A DNA stretch of 64,000 bases from Irpex lacteus (GCA_001986395.2 MQVO02000022.1:310001-374000); one strand, 5' to 3'; positions 23,260-35,219 are shown, counted from the first letter of the stretch. Numbers and translations are program-made. The notes: generated by a model from the sequence alone, not told the origin.

Positions 23260-23460
23260 CATCAGGAAAAACGTCAGGTAGTCCGGACATCTCTGGAGTG
23301 TCTGGATGATAGAGACACTCAGACGTACGTCCCTTATCTGGATGATGTAGATAAATGAGTGGCAGATCTAGATCAATTTAGACATATCCAGATTGGGTCA
23401 GATTCATGCATCGCTAGCTGGACGTGTCTCAGATGCACTCTGGATAGCACTGGATAGTTT
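23260..23460. repeat. Plavaka left terminal and subterminal repeats
   Basis: Contains the 12-bp inverted terminus, GTCCGGAC, and at least five direct or inverted variants of TCTGGAT (near 23300, 23338, 23388, 23450 and 23460). The right end mirrors the first three elements. Confidence 0.7.
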
Positions 23461-23577
23461 GCAGATACATATGGATTTGCATGTAGTACTGCTCACTGGC
23501 GGCCGATCACCCTCGATAGTTTCCGATACAAAATATGTCATTCTCATATAATGAAGTGCAGACCGTCAACATTTGTA

Positions 23578-25680
23578 CTAGATATCCGCGTCCGGCTCAT
23601 TCTCATCGGATTCGGTAGTGTCTCCGTCACTGTACCTCTTAAGCATTCCTTGGAAGTCCGCCCGTGTAGAATATCCGGCCTTGGCATTCTTATCCTCACT
23701 GAGTTGGCGAAGTCCCGCGTAGTGCCTAGGCAAAGTTAAACATAAGTTAGCTTCGTCACAGTAGAGTGGGGTTAGTACAGCTTCTATACTTACCTTCCAT
23801 TGGTTACCAACTTGATCACGATGTGGTTGAAGAGATCGTGCTGCGCGAACACGCTCTCGAACTCTTGAAGGTCGGTCATATGAGCTCTCCAGTGGGTGCG
23901 CCCCTTGCTCTTCTCGAACGTGTTGTTAGCAACAGTCCCGGCCTTCCATTCCTTGATACAGAAATTGATCTGCATACTGACGGTCAGCTTATACACGGTT
24001 GACGTGTGGCGGACGCACCATGGTAATAAAAAAGGCTAGGCAGGACATAGAAAGGCGATCTCCGAAGTACTCCTCGTACTTGACCCCGTGTGCATCCTTC
24101 GAATGGTAGAGCACCGTGTTAGCTAACGCACCAATAGCCCGATGACGATAGATGTGACAGCGCTGATCTGGGTCCTTCTTCTGCTCTTTCTCCTGGCATA
24201 TCCGAATTCAAAAGCGTTGAGAAACTGTGATTGCCTTCGACAAAGGGTATAACTCACCGGAAATAGGTAGGTGTTGCGTTTTCCGTCCAGTACCAAGTCA
24301 AAGTGGAGCTGGATATTTTTCTTTTGAGTAGCGGTGCTGTGGCTGCTTGAGAACCCATACTCCGACGTGATAACCTTGCGGGTGCCTATCTTAACTTCGT
24401 TTCTGAAATGGCTGGGGCGGGTAGCGATCTAGATGATACAAAGACCATGGTGCAGGAAGTCGGTGGGATGGATGCGTCGGAATATATATTGGTCAGCGGA
24501 CATAGCGGCGTGGAGAATATGGAGAAGATCTGCTCACCATCTTTGTGATGGAGTCGGTGATACGAAGCTTCTGCTTCGGCCAATCCTCCAACTCTATCTT
24601 GCAAGCCTCAACCCACTGCTCGCTAATCCACTCTGCCAGCTCCGTCGGACTTGGGAACGGGTTCTCACGAAGCATCTTCACCTCGATGAGATCCATGGTA
24701 GTCTTAATGATAGCCTGGGTTTGTGGGTCATACTCACGCATCTTGGCAACCAGTGATTCGTCATAGCCGTTGAGTTTGACTGCCTTGGGTGTGGTCCCAG
24801 TAGGGGCAGAGTTGGAGAGCTGACGTTTATGACTACTGCGAACAGGAGTAACTGGGTCAGCGGTGTCATGGTCAGCTTCCCTGCGGTGGAGACGTCTTGG
24901 AGGCGTAGAGAGGGGCTCAGGACTAGATTCAGGAGACCGATAGTAGCGGTCAGTACGAGGCGGACGAGGCTGCGCTTGCTCATCCTCCTCATCGACCTCC
25001 TCGTCAACCTCCAAGCTTGGGTCCTTGCGGAGTGGATGATCATCTTCCTCCTCACTGGCATAACGCGGAAGAGATTCACCACGTTGAGAACCATCAGAGT
25101 CGGCCTGATCCTGCATAGGTAAATCAGGCTGGGACCGCTCTTCTGAGTTTGGACGTTCAGGAGAGCGGTCTCTAGCTGTGTGATAGTGTTATGAAGGTAC
25201 TATAGAGGTGATGCAGTCCGTAAGCTTACCTGCAATGCGTCTCTCATCTTGTGGTTTTTGTTGCTGGCGGCCACCACCTCGAGAGACTCTTCGTCCGCTT
25301 TCTACCGCCTTCTCTTGAGAGGAAGAGGTTGTCTTCTTCGATGGAGCGGCCACTGGCGGCTTTAATATCCTTGTGCTCAGCTTGATAGGTCGAGACTCAA
25401 TCTTATTTGGTTAGAAACGATTATAGATAGCAAGTATTGATCCACTTACCTGTCCTGCAGTCGCCTTGTTGACTTGCTTCTGAGCGGCTTGCCTCTTGCG
25501 AGGCAGAGGTTTTGGGGCATCCTTGGCCGCCTGTTTTTGTTGAGCACGTTCAACTACAAGAATAAAAAATCAGCAGAGAAAGTGAAATACAGTAGCCACC
25601 CTACCGTTTTCAGCCTGCTTACTAGAGAGGTTTCTTTTCCTGCGGGTACGTTCCGCTGCATCGCTAGGAGGCTGAGCCAT
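23578..25680 (-). CDS. DUF6532-like protein carried by the Plavaka element
   Basis: Eight exons (25680-25605, 25553-25450, 25401-25230, 25175-24538, 24428-24258, 24192-24019, 23969-23794, 23725-23578) join in frame to 552 residues. The first 250 residues are low-complexity, rich in K/R/Q then in acidic residues and serine (EVDEEVDEEDEQ), suggesting a nuclear protein. The rest is a folded helical domain with RCHIYRHRAIGALANTVLY, YEEYFGDRLSMSCLAFFITM, CIKEWKAGT and HDLFNHIVIKLVTNGR. I recognise this as DUF6532-like from memory. It starts about 310 bp from the transposase start, in the opposite direction and between the same inverted repeats, so it is likely an accessory protein of the element. 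Its biochemical role is unknown. No disabling change is seen. Confidence 0.75.
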
Positions 25681-25990
25681 GATGAGAATAGGACTGAGCT
25701 GGCGTCAGGCGAGGTAGTCCAAATCCTGAAAGGAAGGTCTGAATGCCGAGCGTACCTTTCACAAGGAGTCCGATTGAGTTGTGGCTGACAAGTGTGACCA
25801 ATCAGTCACTCTACCTATACAGTTGTGACTGTCCAGGTGTGGCCAGGATTGATGGGCCTACCGTATCTGGTAAGGGTGATGGTCACATCTGCCTGTCGCT
25901 AGCCGCCTGCTGGCGAAGAATCTCTAAGTCCGGTTATATCAATAGCAACCCTCTGTATTCTACCTTGCATAGACGACTCCAACATCAGAC

Positions 25991-28900
25991 ATGTCACAAA
26001 TCTTCCGCTGCCCATTCTGCAAGAAAGGCTTACCTACAGAGCCCGGTATCTCGCGTCATATCCAGAATACCAGAGCATGTCGAGATCGCTGGGATGCCGC
26101 TTTGGAGGAGCGCCATGCACGCTATTCCAGTGGCCAGCCTGTTACAGGCCTTAACCATGAGTTTTCACTCTGGCAGGATGAACACATGGACGTGGACTTG
26201 CCTTCTTACCCCAACACTGCCAACGTGAGAGTGTCTCAGGCAGCTACAGTCCAGGAGATACCAGACGAAGATAGCTCTGAAGTCCGTCGGTTCGTCGAGG
26301 AGTATTCTGGCCCTGTAGCAAAGATTCTTGGTGAAGGCGAGACTATCTTCAACAGGTGGAAGAGGGAGAACGAGGAGAGCGGTCGACAAGAGTACTTCCC
26401 ATTTGCGGGCGAAGACGAGTGGGAGCTCGCCATTTGGCTCATCCAAAACGTCGGCCATAATAAGATTGAGGAGTTCTTAAAGCTCAAGACTGTAAGTGCA
26501 AGTGCTACAACGGTCCGTTAAACGACTAAGTCCATCTCTTCAGATAAAACAATGTCAACTTACCGCTGGAAGCAAGTACAAGTTCCTTCAACAAATTGAC
26601 TCCCTTCCGGTCACCGAGGGGATGCAGTGGCACTGCGATGAGGTGGAAGTTCAAGGGACACTGGTAGGGGAAGACGGAAAGGAGATGGTGGAAAGTCTAG
26701 AGTTGTGGCGGAGGGACCCTGTGGAGTGCATACAAGAGCTGTTGGGCAACCCAGCGTTCAGGGACGAGATGCGATATGAACCGGAGCGCGTGTACGCTGA
26801 TGCTGGGGCAAAGACACGGGTATTTGATGAGATGTGAACAGGCGACTGGTGGTGGGACACACAGGTCAGACGGATTGCCACTGTAATCATCGCTGGACAC
26901 TTACATCTACATTAGAAGAAGCTGCCTGCTGGTGCTACCATTGCACCGGTGATCCTTGCCTCTGATAAAACAAAACTCTCCCAATTCCGAGGAGATCAAA
27001 CTGCCTGGCCGGTGTACCTTTCCGTTGGGAACATTCCTAAGGCTCGACGCCGTCAGATCTCCTCCCACGCTACTCTGTTAATCGGTTACATACCTGTATC
27101 TAAACTCGAGTGCTTCCCCACCGGTGATGAGCGCCGTTATGCAACCTATCGCCTCTATCACCACTGTATGCGAGAACTGTTGAAGCCCCTCATCCAGGCT
27201 GGGAAGTCCGGTGTTAGTATGGTCTGCGCGGATGGTGCAGTCCGGAACATCTTCCCCATCCTTGCAGCTTATGTCGCCGATCATCCAGAGCAGTGTCTAG
27301 TTACCAACGTTCAGGAGAACCACTGTCCTCGAGGGAAGATTGCGTCCGACCTCCGGGGAGAGCCAAGAGGATGTGTGCTACGATCTGTCGATGAGACGAT
27401 CAGCCTTCTTGAGAAGCATCGTAACGGAGAGATAGAAGGGGACTTGCCTCATGGCCTTTGCCCGGTTTATGATCCCTTTTGGGCGGATCTCCCTCACTGT
27501 GACATCTACTCCTGCATCACTCCTGATATTCTACATCAGCTTCACAAAGGCGTGTTCAAGGACCACTTGGTTACCTGGGTTACTGCGCTCATAGAGTCCG
27601 AGGAGCTCGATCGTCGCTTTCGCGCCATGTCAAATATCCCCGGATTGCGTCACTTCAAGAAAGGAATATCCTCGATACAGCAGTGGACCGGAACAGAGTT
27701 CAAGGAGATGCAGAAGGCGTTCGTTCCTTTGGTAGCTGGTGCAGTCGACTCACGGGTGCTACAGGTGGTCCAGGCCATCATCAACTTCATCTACTATGCG
27801 CAGCTACACGTTCATACATCAGTGACCCTGGACGCGTTGGAACACTCCCTTGCCTTGTTCCACCAGCACAAAGAAGTCCTGATTGGCCTGGGAGTGCGTC
27901 AGCACTTCAACATTGCGAAGATACACTCTATGACTCACTATGTAGACGCCATTCGTGACAAAGGATGCTTGGACGGATTCAACACCGAGTTATTCGAGCG
28001 TTTGCACATTGACTTTGCGAAGGTCGCCTATCGCGCGGGAAATCGCCGTGACTATATCGCCAACATGACTAAATGGTTAGTCAGACAGGAAGCAGTGAAG
28101 CTACGCATTGCCTACCTGGATTGGATTGCCATAGAAGGGAAGGAGGGAGAGGACCAGGATGTCCAAGCTAGTTCTGAGAGCGAATTGGAAGCCAGTACCA
28201 ATGAGGACCAAGATCCGCGCTTCTCCACTCCAGACACCCCTCTGTTGTACAGCCTCGCCAAGAGATGCCCATTCCCTCGACGGAAGTTGGAGTTCCTAGA
28301 GGAGGAGCACGAGGCCATGACTTTCCTCACCGCGTTCCAGGAGTTTGTGGACCGGACTTGGCCTGCCTCCACTCACCGTCCAAGCCGGATTACTAGATAC
28401 AATGTCTATAAACAGCTGAAGATAACGCAGCCTTGGAACAGCTGGCTAGGGAACCAAGAGCGTCGCCACCGTGTCCGTGCTATTGCTCCAGTAAAGGAGG
28501 CTCGCTCTCGCGCCCGCCCGACTTCAGGATACTTTGACCCTGTTCTGGTCATAGAAGATGAATCAAAGTATCAGAGGCGAACTCAAGGCTCTCTAGATGG
28601 TACGTACCTCGACGCTTGCTGGGTCTCTGCCTCCATCTGACTCTCAACCGCCAGGCCTACGTGCAGCTAGACTGAAAGTTATCTTTGAGCTGCCCGCAGA
28701 GTATGGGAGGATCACGCACCCTCTGGTGTATCTAGAGTGGTATACCCCTTTCCACCGAGTGGACCCTGGCACCGGCCTATATCAGGTCTCAGTGTCAACC
28801 CGAAACCGCATGCCTAACTCAGTAATACTGCCAGCCAACCGTGTTCTGGGGTACTGTCATCTCGCCGGCAAGTGCGGCGCTGCAATACCTGTTTCATGGA

Positions 28901-29010
28901 CTTCGGAGAACGTCTTGGATAAGGCCAGCGTGTTCTACGTCAACCCTTACATCTCGCTGAACACATTCTCTGTGACCAGGCTGTATGCCTCCTCAGCATG
29001 TTTGAAATGA
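25991..29010 (+). pseudogene. Plavaka transposase with one in-frame stop
   Basis: Exons 25991-26491, 26544-26864, 26916-28599 and 28655-29010 join in frame over 954 codons. The N-terminus is a C2H2 finger (FRCPFCKKGL, then HIQNTRAC). The core contains LPAGATIAPVILASDKTKL, WPVYLSVGNIPKARRR, LAAYVADHPEQ, DIYSCITPDILHQLHKG, FKDHLVTWV and IHSMTHYVDAIRDKG, the classic Plavaka/CACTA-like series. A single TGA at 26835-26837 interrupts exon 2 between RVFDEM and TGDWWWDTQ; from memory most relatives have tryptophan there, so one G-to-A change explains it. Everything downstream stays open and splice sites are intact, so the death is recent. The Zn-finger part upstream of the stop could still be made. 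Confidence 0.85.
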
Positions 29011-30594
29011 CTTTGTATATAGGTTTTATTACGTTAAAGCTTCAGTACATGAGTTACAACTAACGTCCAATTACTATTGAAGGGCTGAACAACCAAAACG
29101 AAGGTCATACCTTTGTAAAGCCTAAAGAGAGGCAGGAGCCTTGCTGAGAGGATGTTGACCACGTCATAGAATGGTCTAGAAACAGTACCTTGATTAGCTA
29201 TAGTTGAGAGCCACAGTGTCAAGCGGTGGGGAATGGGTAAAGATGCACCATAACAGCCAAAACCCAGCCGCAGAAGGGCCCGGTTAGGCCCTTTCGTTGG
29301 CATGAGGGTTTTAAGCTCCCAGCGCAATTGGAATGGCACGCAAAAGGAGAGCAAAACGCACCTTTCAGCTCCTATCACACCCATCCCAGCACCCACTCGA
29401 ATTTCCCTGGCTTGGTAATCTCATCAAGTCTTGCTAATGTGACGACGAGTGACGTGAACAAAGGAAGTTTGAGCGGAAGCTCAGCAGCGTTGGTCTGCGA
29501 TGATGTACGTGCCAGTGTGCTGGTGCGGTTGGTGAGTGGGCGTGCTTGAAGGTGTGGCTGTACGAAGCAGCGGGGAGATTGGATGAACTCGAGGTGATGA
29601 GAGTCAAGGGACCTCTCTGTGATGTGCACCGCAAAGCGTCAAGCGCGCCATCACCGAGAGGTTGAAGGTAGAGTGACAGGGTGTGACCACACCCACAGGC
29701 CCAAGACCTTGCCTGTACGCCGGGGTCGTCAAGACGTGCCAGGTTCGGTGCAAGGACTAGCGGGAGCAGTCAGCGAGCGGAGAGGGCGAATGGGGGCTCC
29801 TGACAAGCAGGCCGCCCTGTCTTATATAGGCCACAGCCCGACGCGACGCGTGCGTGACATCACGCGCCGTGATGTTTCGTGAATGTCACACCAAGACATT
29901 CGCACGGTCAGAGCACGCGAACTTGGGCGGCCACCGTTCTTCGCCTTTAACCTGAACTTCTCCTCAACACTTCGCGCATCAAGCTTGTAACAAGACCAAT
30001 TTTCTTAGAACCCGACTGAGGACTGGTCGACTGACCGGGATGACGATGGCTACGACGAGGACAACACCGACGAGGACAACATCAACGACTCACGCGGACG
30101 AGTTGGACGACAGGAGGCTCCGCGAAGTGAAGAGCGTCATCGTTCGCACAGGGGAAAGATTAGTGCTGTGTACTAGTGAGTCTCTATCCAGCTCCACCGA
30201 TGTTGATGCGCAAAGGTGCGGCGGTGAAACAAGGTACGTGATCTCCGATGCTTGACGTCTCGACAACATCCTCTCCAGACCTCGCTTTACACCCCATCCC
30301 ACCCACGGCCCCTTCTCTTCTTTACCTACGCTACACAGTGTATGCATGCTTCGTGGAGGAGGTTCATTGTCGCTACTCCCCCTCAGACCCTTTGATTAGA
30401 TTTATAGTCGCTCCGAATGTATTCAATTCTCTGTATTATGGCATAGTATACTGGTTCACAAGATGAATTCATAGTCGTGTTTGAGACCGCAGTCTATATC
30501 TAGTGAGAAGAGTATCTACAACACATGCAAGGACACCAGGTCGTCTAGGAACATGGTGTATTATATAGAGTAGTCTAGACACTTCACCTTCCCT
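29011..30594. other. 3' part of the Plavaka element without a recognisable gene
   Basis: About 1.6 kb of DNA between the transposase stop and the right terminal repeat. A stretch near 30046-30110 is rich in GACGA/GAGGAC units and could encode Asp/Glu-rich peptide, but no exon chain or domain supports a gene. Confidence 0.5.
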
Positions 30595-30668
30595 CAGACA
30601 CCATCGGACACGCTCAGACGATCCAGACACCAGAGTGGTGCGTCCGGACCAGGCGCTTTTTCCTGATG
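30595..30668. repeat. Plavaka right terminal repeat
   Basis: Mirror image of the left end: ATCCAGACAC, then GTCCGGAC, then TTTTTCCTGATG at the terminus. The spacing differs by a few bases, so the repeats are imperfect. Confidence 0.72.
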
Positions 30669-31113
30669 TTAATGATGTTGTTAAAGGTGCGGCCACTACT
30701 TCCGATCAATCTCACAGTCAAGTCCGGTCCAAGGATATGTAAACTTTCAGAGAGATGTACCCCGTTGGTACGATGATTGCTGTTATCTATTCCAGCCTGC
30801 GCGGACGAACCTCAGATTGCTGATGGGTACCAGTGCAGCGCAGCGAGAGTTCTTATATGAGTATGACATGTGTTGTAATAGTAAGAGCTATAGAACTTAC
30901 TTCATTTAAATGCAACTCAGTCCTTGTTGTTATTCACAAGACCGTATGGTCCGAACTGCGATGTCACGGTAAGTATTGAGGCGGCTGCGTCACCGTAGCG
31001 GGATTTGTGGGTATTTGTTTGGCTACAGCTTGGTGGCGCTCTCTCCGGTTGTCGGGACATCGTGTGGCGCCCATCACCTGGTACTCGACGCCGACTCGTA
31101 AGTACTAGTATAC
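30669..31113. other. Short spacer between Plavaka and hAT elements
   Basis: About 450 bp of unassigned DNA; nothing recognisable. Confidence 0.5.
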
Positions 31114-31121
31114 ATGCATGT
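31114..31121. repeat. hAT target-site duplication, left (ATGCATGT)
   Basis: Matches 35212-35219 perfectly. Confidence 0.95.
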
Positions 31122-34100
31122 TAGAGCGCTGCGAAGAACTACCGAGTTACTAACCTAACGTTAATAACTCACGTTAGTAACGGTGAAAGACTCGAGAGCC
31201 CAGGATAGTCGGGTTATTAACTCGATAAGCGCCTGACCGCCGTTGATCGCAAAACACACGTGTTCGTCGAAATTATTGTACCTAGTAGCACCTACGATAG
31301 CGTGCTTACAACTATTAAATTAACTTAAGTCTGATAACAAACATTGCTAGTGAAGTAAGGGAGTTCTACAAATCAGCCGGCGGCGCGCTGTTCGACTTCA
31401 CTTGTCCGAGTCACCTAATTTTCGACCGTCGACCCAGCATTTGCTGCCCTCACCGAGCTTGTCATGGATACAAGAGAGCTTTCGCAAGACGTTCAGGCGA
31501 AGCTCAGAGCCCTCGCATCTCTTCTATCATCGCTCCCGGCTTCTATTCCGGTCGGTCAGGCCCATTATTATTTTACAGGGTTTTCACCTAGCGAAGACGA
31601 TGTTGATCTCTACGGAACAAAAGTGGCAGCATTAAATCGCACCTTGGAAGTTACATTCTGTCCGCAAGGTCGTACCGAGGGGAATCCTATCAGATTTGAA
31701 GAGCAAGGTCCTGGCCTTGTAGACCTGACATTTACCCTAGAGAAGTATTTGACCCTTTATCCATCGGAGTCTGCACTCCTGATGAAATGGGTTGACGATC
31801 TAACGGAAGCAGCTGAAGCGGCTGGGGGACAGCGAGACAATGAGACTAATGTGGTATGTTACGCACCTCGAGCGAAGCCCTTTATCAATATTGCTGCGGC
31901 TATCATTCTATTGAGTCTGACGAGATGATGACTCTGTTTATAGGCGCAGCAGGGTTCAGCTTCGGCATGGGATGTTCTCCGGAAGGGGGCAGTACAGCTA
32001 CAGATGGATCCTGAGCAGCAGAAGAAGAAGAAGGGTCGAAAGCGAACACATACCGTGACAGAACCAGACATCACCGCCTCCGAGGAGCAACAACAGACAC
32101 CTACTGCGAAGAAGGCAAAGAAGGCCACCGCCCTTTGCATCAAGGAGATCATGAGTCGTTATATCGATGCAGAGCGTCCTGGCCCGAAGGGTAATGGTGG
32201 ACAGAAAGCGCTGCCTCTTCTTGACGAGTTGTCGCGCTACGTGATCCTGAAAGACCCCGATGAGAAGGATGTGGGCAAGGAGCATTGGCGCTGTATAGCT
32301 GCTGAGAAGGGCTGCGGTGTGTACTGGACTGGTCACCGACAGAGCAACCGAGTTCTTTTGCACGCTGCAAATTGCGGATACCTTCCCCCAGAGCTTGTAG
32401 CACGGGCCAACGAGGAGCTTGCTTCGAAGTCTGTCAACAAACGGCTCGATAAGTATACAAAGCAGGCTGCTGAAGCACGGGAGAAGATTCGGCAAGCACA
32501 GGCACACATCAGTTCGGACTCGGATGACGAACCTGTGATACTGGAGAGCAATGCTAAACTTACCGCACCGAAATCCGCGGCACAACTCAAGGCGGAGACA
32601 AGATGGCACAAGGCAGGCCGCGAGATACGACATCTGAAGCACCACAGCAATATTATCGACTTCATCGTTGCGGGAGGGATGGCTCCATCCAAGGCTGACA
32701 GTCCCGAGTGGAAAGCTTTGTGGCGTGATGCTGATCCCACCTACACACCCCCCAGCAGCACATCACTGGTCACCTCTCTTCTTCCACAAGAAGCCGGTCG
32801 TGTGCGTGAGGAGATCAGAAAGCTGTTGCGAGATTCACGAAATGAAGGCTTCACCTTATCATTTGATGGTGGTACCACCCGCAAGGTTGATTCCGTCTAC
32901 ACCATCCATATCACGATGGCTGACCGTCGGGTGTTCCTATGGGAGGGTCATGAGTCTTCATCAGAATCTCACACAGGTGAAAAGCTTTATGAAGTCTTGC
33001 ATATCGTAAGTACTTCTCTTCCTTCCGAGACAGACGGTAACGCACCTTTGCCAAGGTTCTTGTCGAAATTGGCCCAGGCAAGTTTCGAGCGATTGTGTCG
33101 GACAACACGGGCAATACACGCCTAGCGAGGAGCCTTATAGCAGCCCGTTATCCATGGATTCTGAATCTTATCGACGCCCCGCATCACATCCAACTGTTCA
33201 TGAAGGACATCGGCAAGTTACCTTATTTCAAGCTGGTACGTGAGTAGCTCCAGGTTCTGACAGATTATTGATGCCACTTTACGGAAAGACTATTGATTGC
33301 GCTCGCGCGACCGTCAAATTCTTCAAGAAGTCATCCTATGCAAACGCGCGTTTGCAAGCGAAACGTCGAGATATGAAGATCAAGCGTGGACTCACCTCAT
33401 TTGGAAAGACCCGTTTCTCGACCGTATATCTTTCTGGCCGTTCGCTTCGCACTTGCATGCCTGCGATCAAGGCGCTATGCAACAGCAAGGCTGTGAAGCT
33501 TAAGGTACGAAGTCACATCTAGCTGCGAGAGAGGTAACTTACGCCAAGCACACTGCAGGCCTTTCATGATAACTTCACAGACGGGTTTGCAAGTGCTAAG
33601 TTCAGCACGCAGCTTGACGAACTACTGGCAATCTTGGGACCTGCTGCAAAAGCAACAACATGTCTCGAGTCCACTCACTCTTCTGTCTCTGATGTCTACG
33701 TGTTTTGGCTTGCTATGCTGTCAGCAATTAAAGATGTCATCACAGATCCCAATACTCCGATGCCAAATAGTGTTCGCGACGAAATCCGCCGTATCGCCAA
33801 CTACCGATGGAAGCAGATGATGGAGCCGGAGTCAGGAAAACAGGAGAAAGGGCAGCCGTCCAAGGACGTATACCTCACAGGATTTGTTCTTGACCCTCGT
33901 GAGCTGCCTCCCTTAGTTTATGTTTGCTGAACTCACATCTCGCTGTGTAGGGTTCAGAAACTCCGACATCCTTCGTCAACACAGTGCGAACCCATTGGCT
34001 ATACCACCAATCCGGCTGAACGGCCAACGACTTGCGCCATCGTCAACAAACGAGTACCCGAAGTTGGTCAAGCGAGCCGGAAACTTCTTGGTTTCGCTCC

Positions 34101-35211
34101 TGCGGACCGAGTATGAAGAACGCAAAGTGCCGATATGCAACCTCAGAGCAGACGAAGCATTGGATCTGTTAAAGGAGCAGTTTGGTCAGTATTATCGAGG
34201 TGAAGCTCCTTTCAACCGGCCTGTCATAGGCGACGAAGGGCCACGCGAATGGTGGGAAGCTTTAAACTGTGATCGTTCTCACAGGACTCAGCCAATCGCA
34301 GTAAGTGCATCTCTGTATTACTATCCGAAAACGATGCGTACCAACACGCTTTCTCCCACAGCAACTCATGACCGGGATCTTCGGTGTCACTCCGAATTCC
34401 ATGAGTGATGAGCGAACGGCATCCTACTTCACATGGCAAAACTCTCATCTGCGTGGATCACAGAAGGTGTCAACTCTTGTTCGCATGGCTCAAGTCCGAC
34501 AGTACAAGAAGATGCAGTCATTGGTTAGTAAAATACTTACCCTCACACCTGAAAGCGAACTCATTTACGACTCTGCATTCAGAGTACCCGTGCTGCAAGA
34601 CGGCCGACTGTACGATTCCGTGACCTCAACTCGACCATCCGCCGCAAGACCAATAACAAGAAATCCTCGAATTCGGCCAATGCTTCTGCCAGCGAAAACG
34701 ACACCGCGGGCTCAGATTCTGCTGGTGGTACCAGCGGTTTGGAGAGTGACTCTGATTCCGACTCAGGCGGCGAAGGCGGTGACTCAAACAATGTGCAAGA
34801 ACCCGGCCGCGCAAGTGACTCAGAATTCGAAGAATTCGACTGGGATACAGCGCAGACACGGAAGCAACGTCCGTATGATAAAGAACCTAGCGACAGGCTC
34901 GTTGTCGAGGAGATTGCAAACCTCAACTCTCACACTCTCCGTGATCTGCTGTCGGATGAGCCTGTTACTGCTCCTTCGAGGCCAGCTCGGCCTGTAGCAG
35001 CTGCTCCCAAGAAGAGCTCTCAACCGCGTATCTTACAAGAATCCGACTGGAGTCTGTAGTGCATCGTAGAGATTGTTCATTGCTGATGTGTACAATAAAT
35101 GTTATTATTGGGTTATTAACTGGTTATTAACCGTGTGAAATCAAACGGCGATTTGTCTATAACGTTACTAACGTGAAAAATCCAAGCCCGACAGTTCTTC
35201 GCAGCGCTCTA
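31122..35211 (+). mobile_element. hAT-superfamily DNA transposon, intact copy (4,090 bp)
   Basis: Both terminal repeats (TAGAGCGCTGCGAAGAACT, 31122-31140 and 35193-35211) are perfect over 19 bp. The flanks carry a perfect 8-bp duplication, ATGCATGT (31114-31121 and 35212-35219). The single gene inside encodes an unbroken transposase. With the near-identical second copy 12 kb away in opposite orientation, this is a strong candidate for an autonomous, recently active element. Confidence 0.96.
31464..35059 (+). CDS. hAT transposase, apparently intact, 1,058 residues
   Basis: Eight exons (31464-31853, 31944-33005, 33056-33235, 33289-33504, 33559-33898, 33951-34300, 34362-34523, 34583-35059) join with every phase matching. 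Domains in order: a helical N-terminal region of about 130 residues; a lysine-rich linker; a BED-like zinc finger (about residues 235-275: HWRCIAAEKGCG then LLHAANCG); the RNase H-like core with LSFDGGTTR, SDNTGNTRLAR and DAPHHIQLFMKDIGKL; FVLDPRFRN; and the hAT dimerisation region (SDERTASYFTWQNSHLR, about 860-890). The last 155 residues are acidic and serine-rich. The enzyme excises and reinserts the element by binding its terminal and subterminal repeats. About 340 bp of 5' and 150 bp of 3' non-coding DNA lie inside the element. Confidence 0.92.
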
Positions 35212-35219
35212 ATGCATGT
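35212..35219. repeat. hAT target-site duplication, right (ATGCATGT)
   Basis: Matches 31114-31121 perfectly. Confidence 0.95.

Larger units (their letters stand above)
23260..30668 (+). mobile_element. Plavaka-type (CACTA-like) DNA transposon, about 7.4 kb
   Basis: The ends CATCAGGAAAAA (23260-23271) and its reverse complement (30657-30668) are inverted repeats. Just inside both are the palindrome GTCCGGAC (23281-23288; 30642-30649) and GTGTCTGGAT (23298-23307; mirrored near 30621-30630). A TT dinucleotide lies outside each end, a possible 2-bp target duplication as in CACTA relatives; naming AT as the duplication and CAGG as the terminus is equally compatible. Inside are a Plavaka transposase gene on the plus strand and a divergent DUF6532 gene on the minus strand. 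Several TCTGGAT-like motifs in the first 200 bp look like CACTA subterminal repeats. Confidence 0.85.

Noticed and set aside
29400..30260. Several 70-87 residue frames in the 3' part of the Plavaka element
   Set aside because: No domain, no exon chain, and one is simply translation of a GACGA-rich tract.
33236..33288. Apparent frameshift between transposase exons 3 and 4
   Set aside because: Resolved by a 53-nt intron ending at AAAG (33288), which restores the frame with TIDCARATVKFF.
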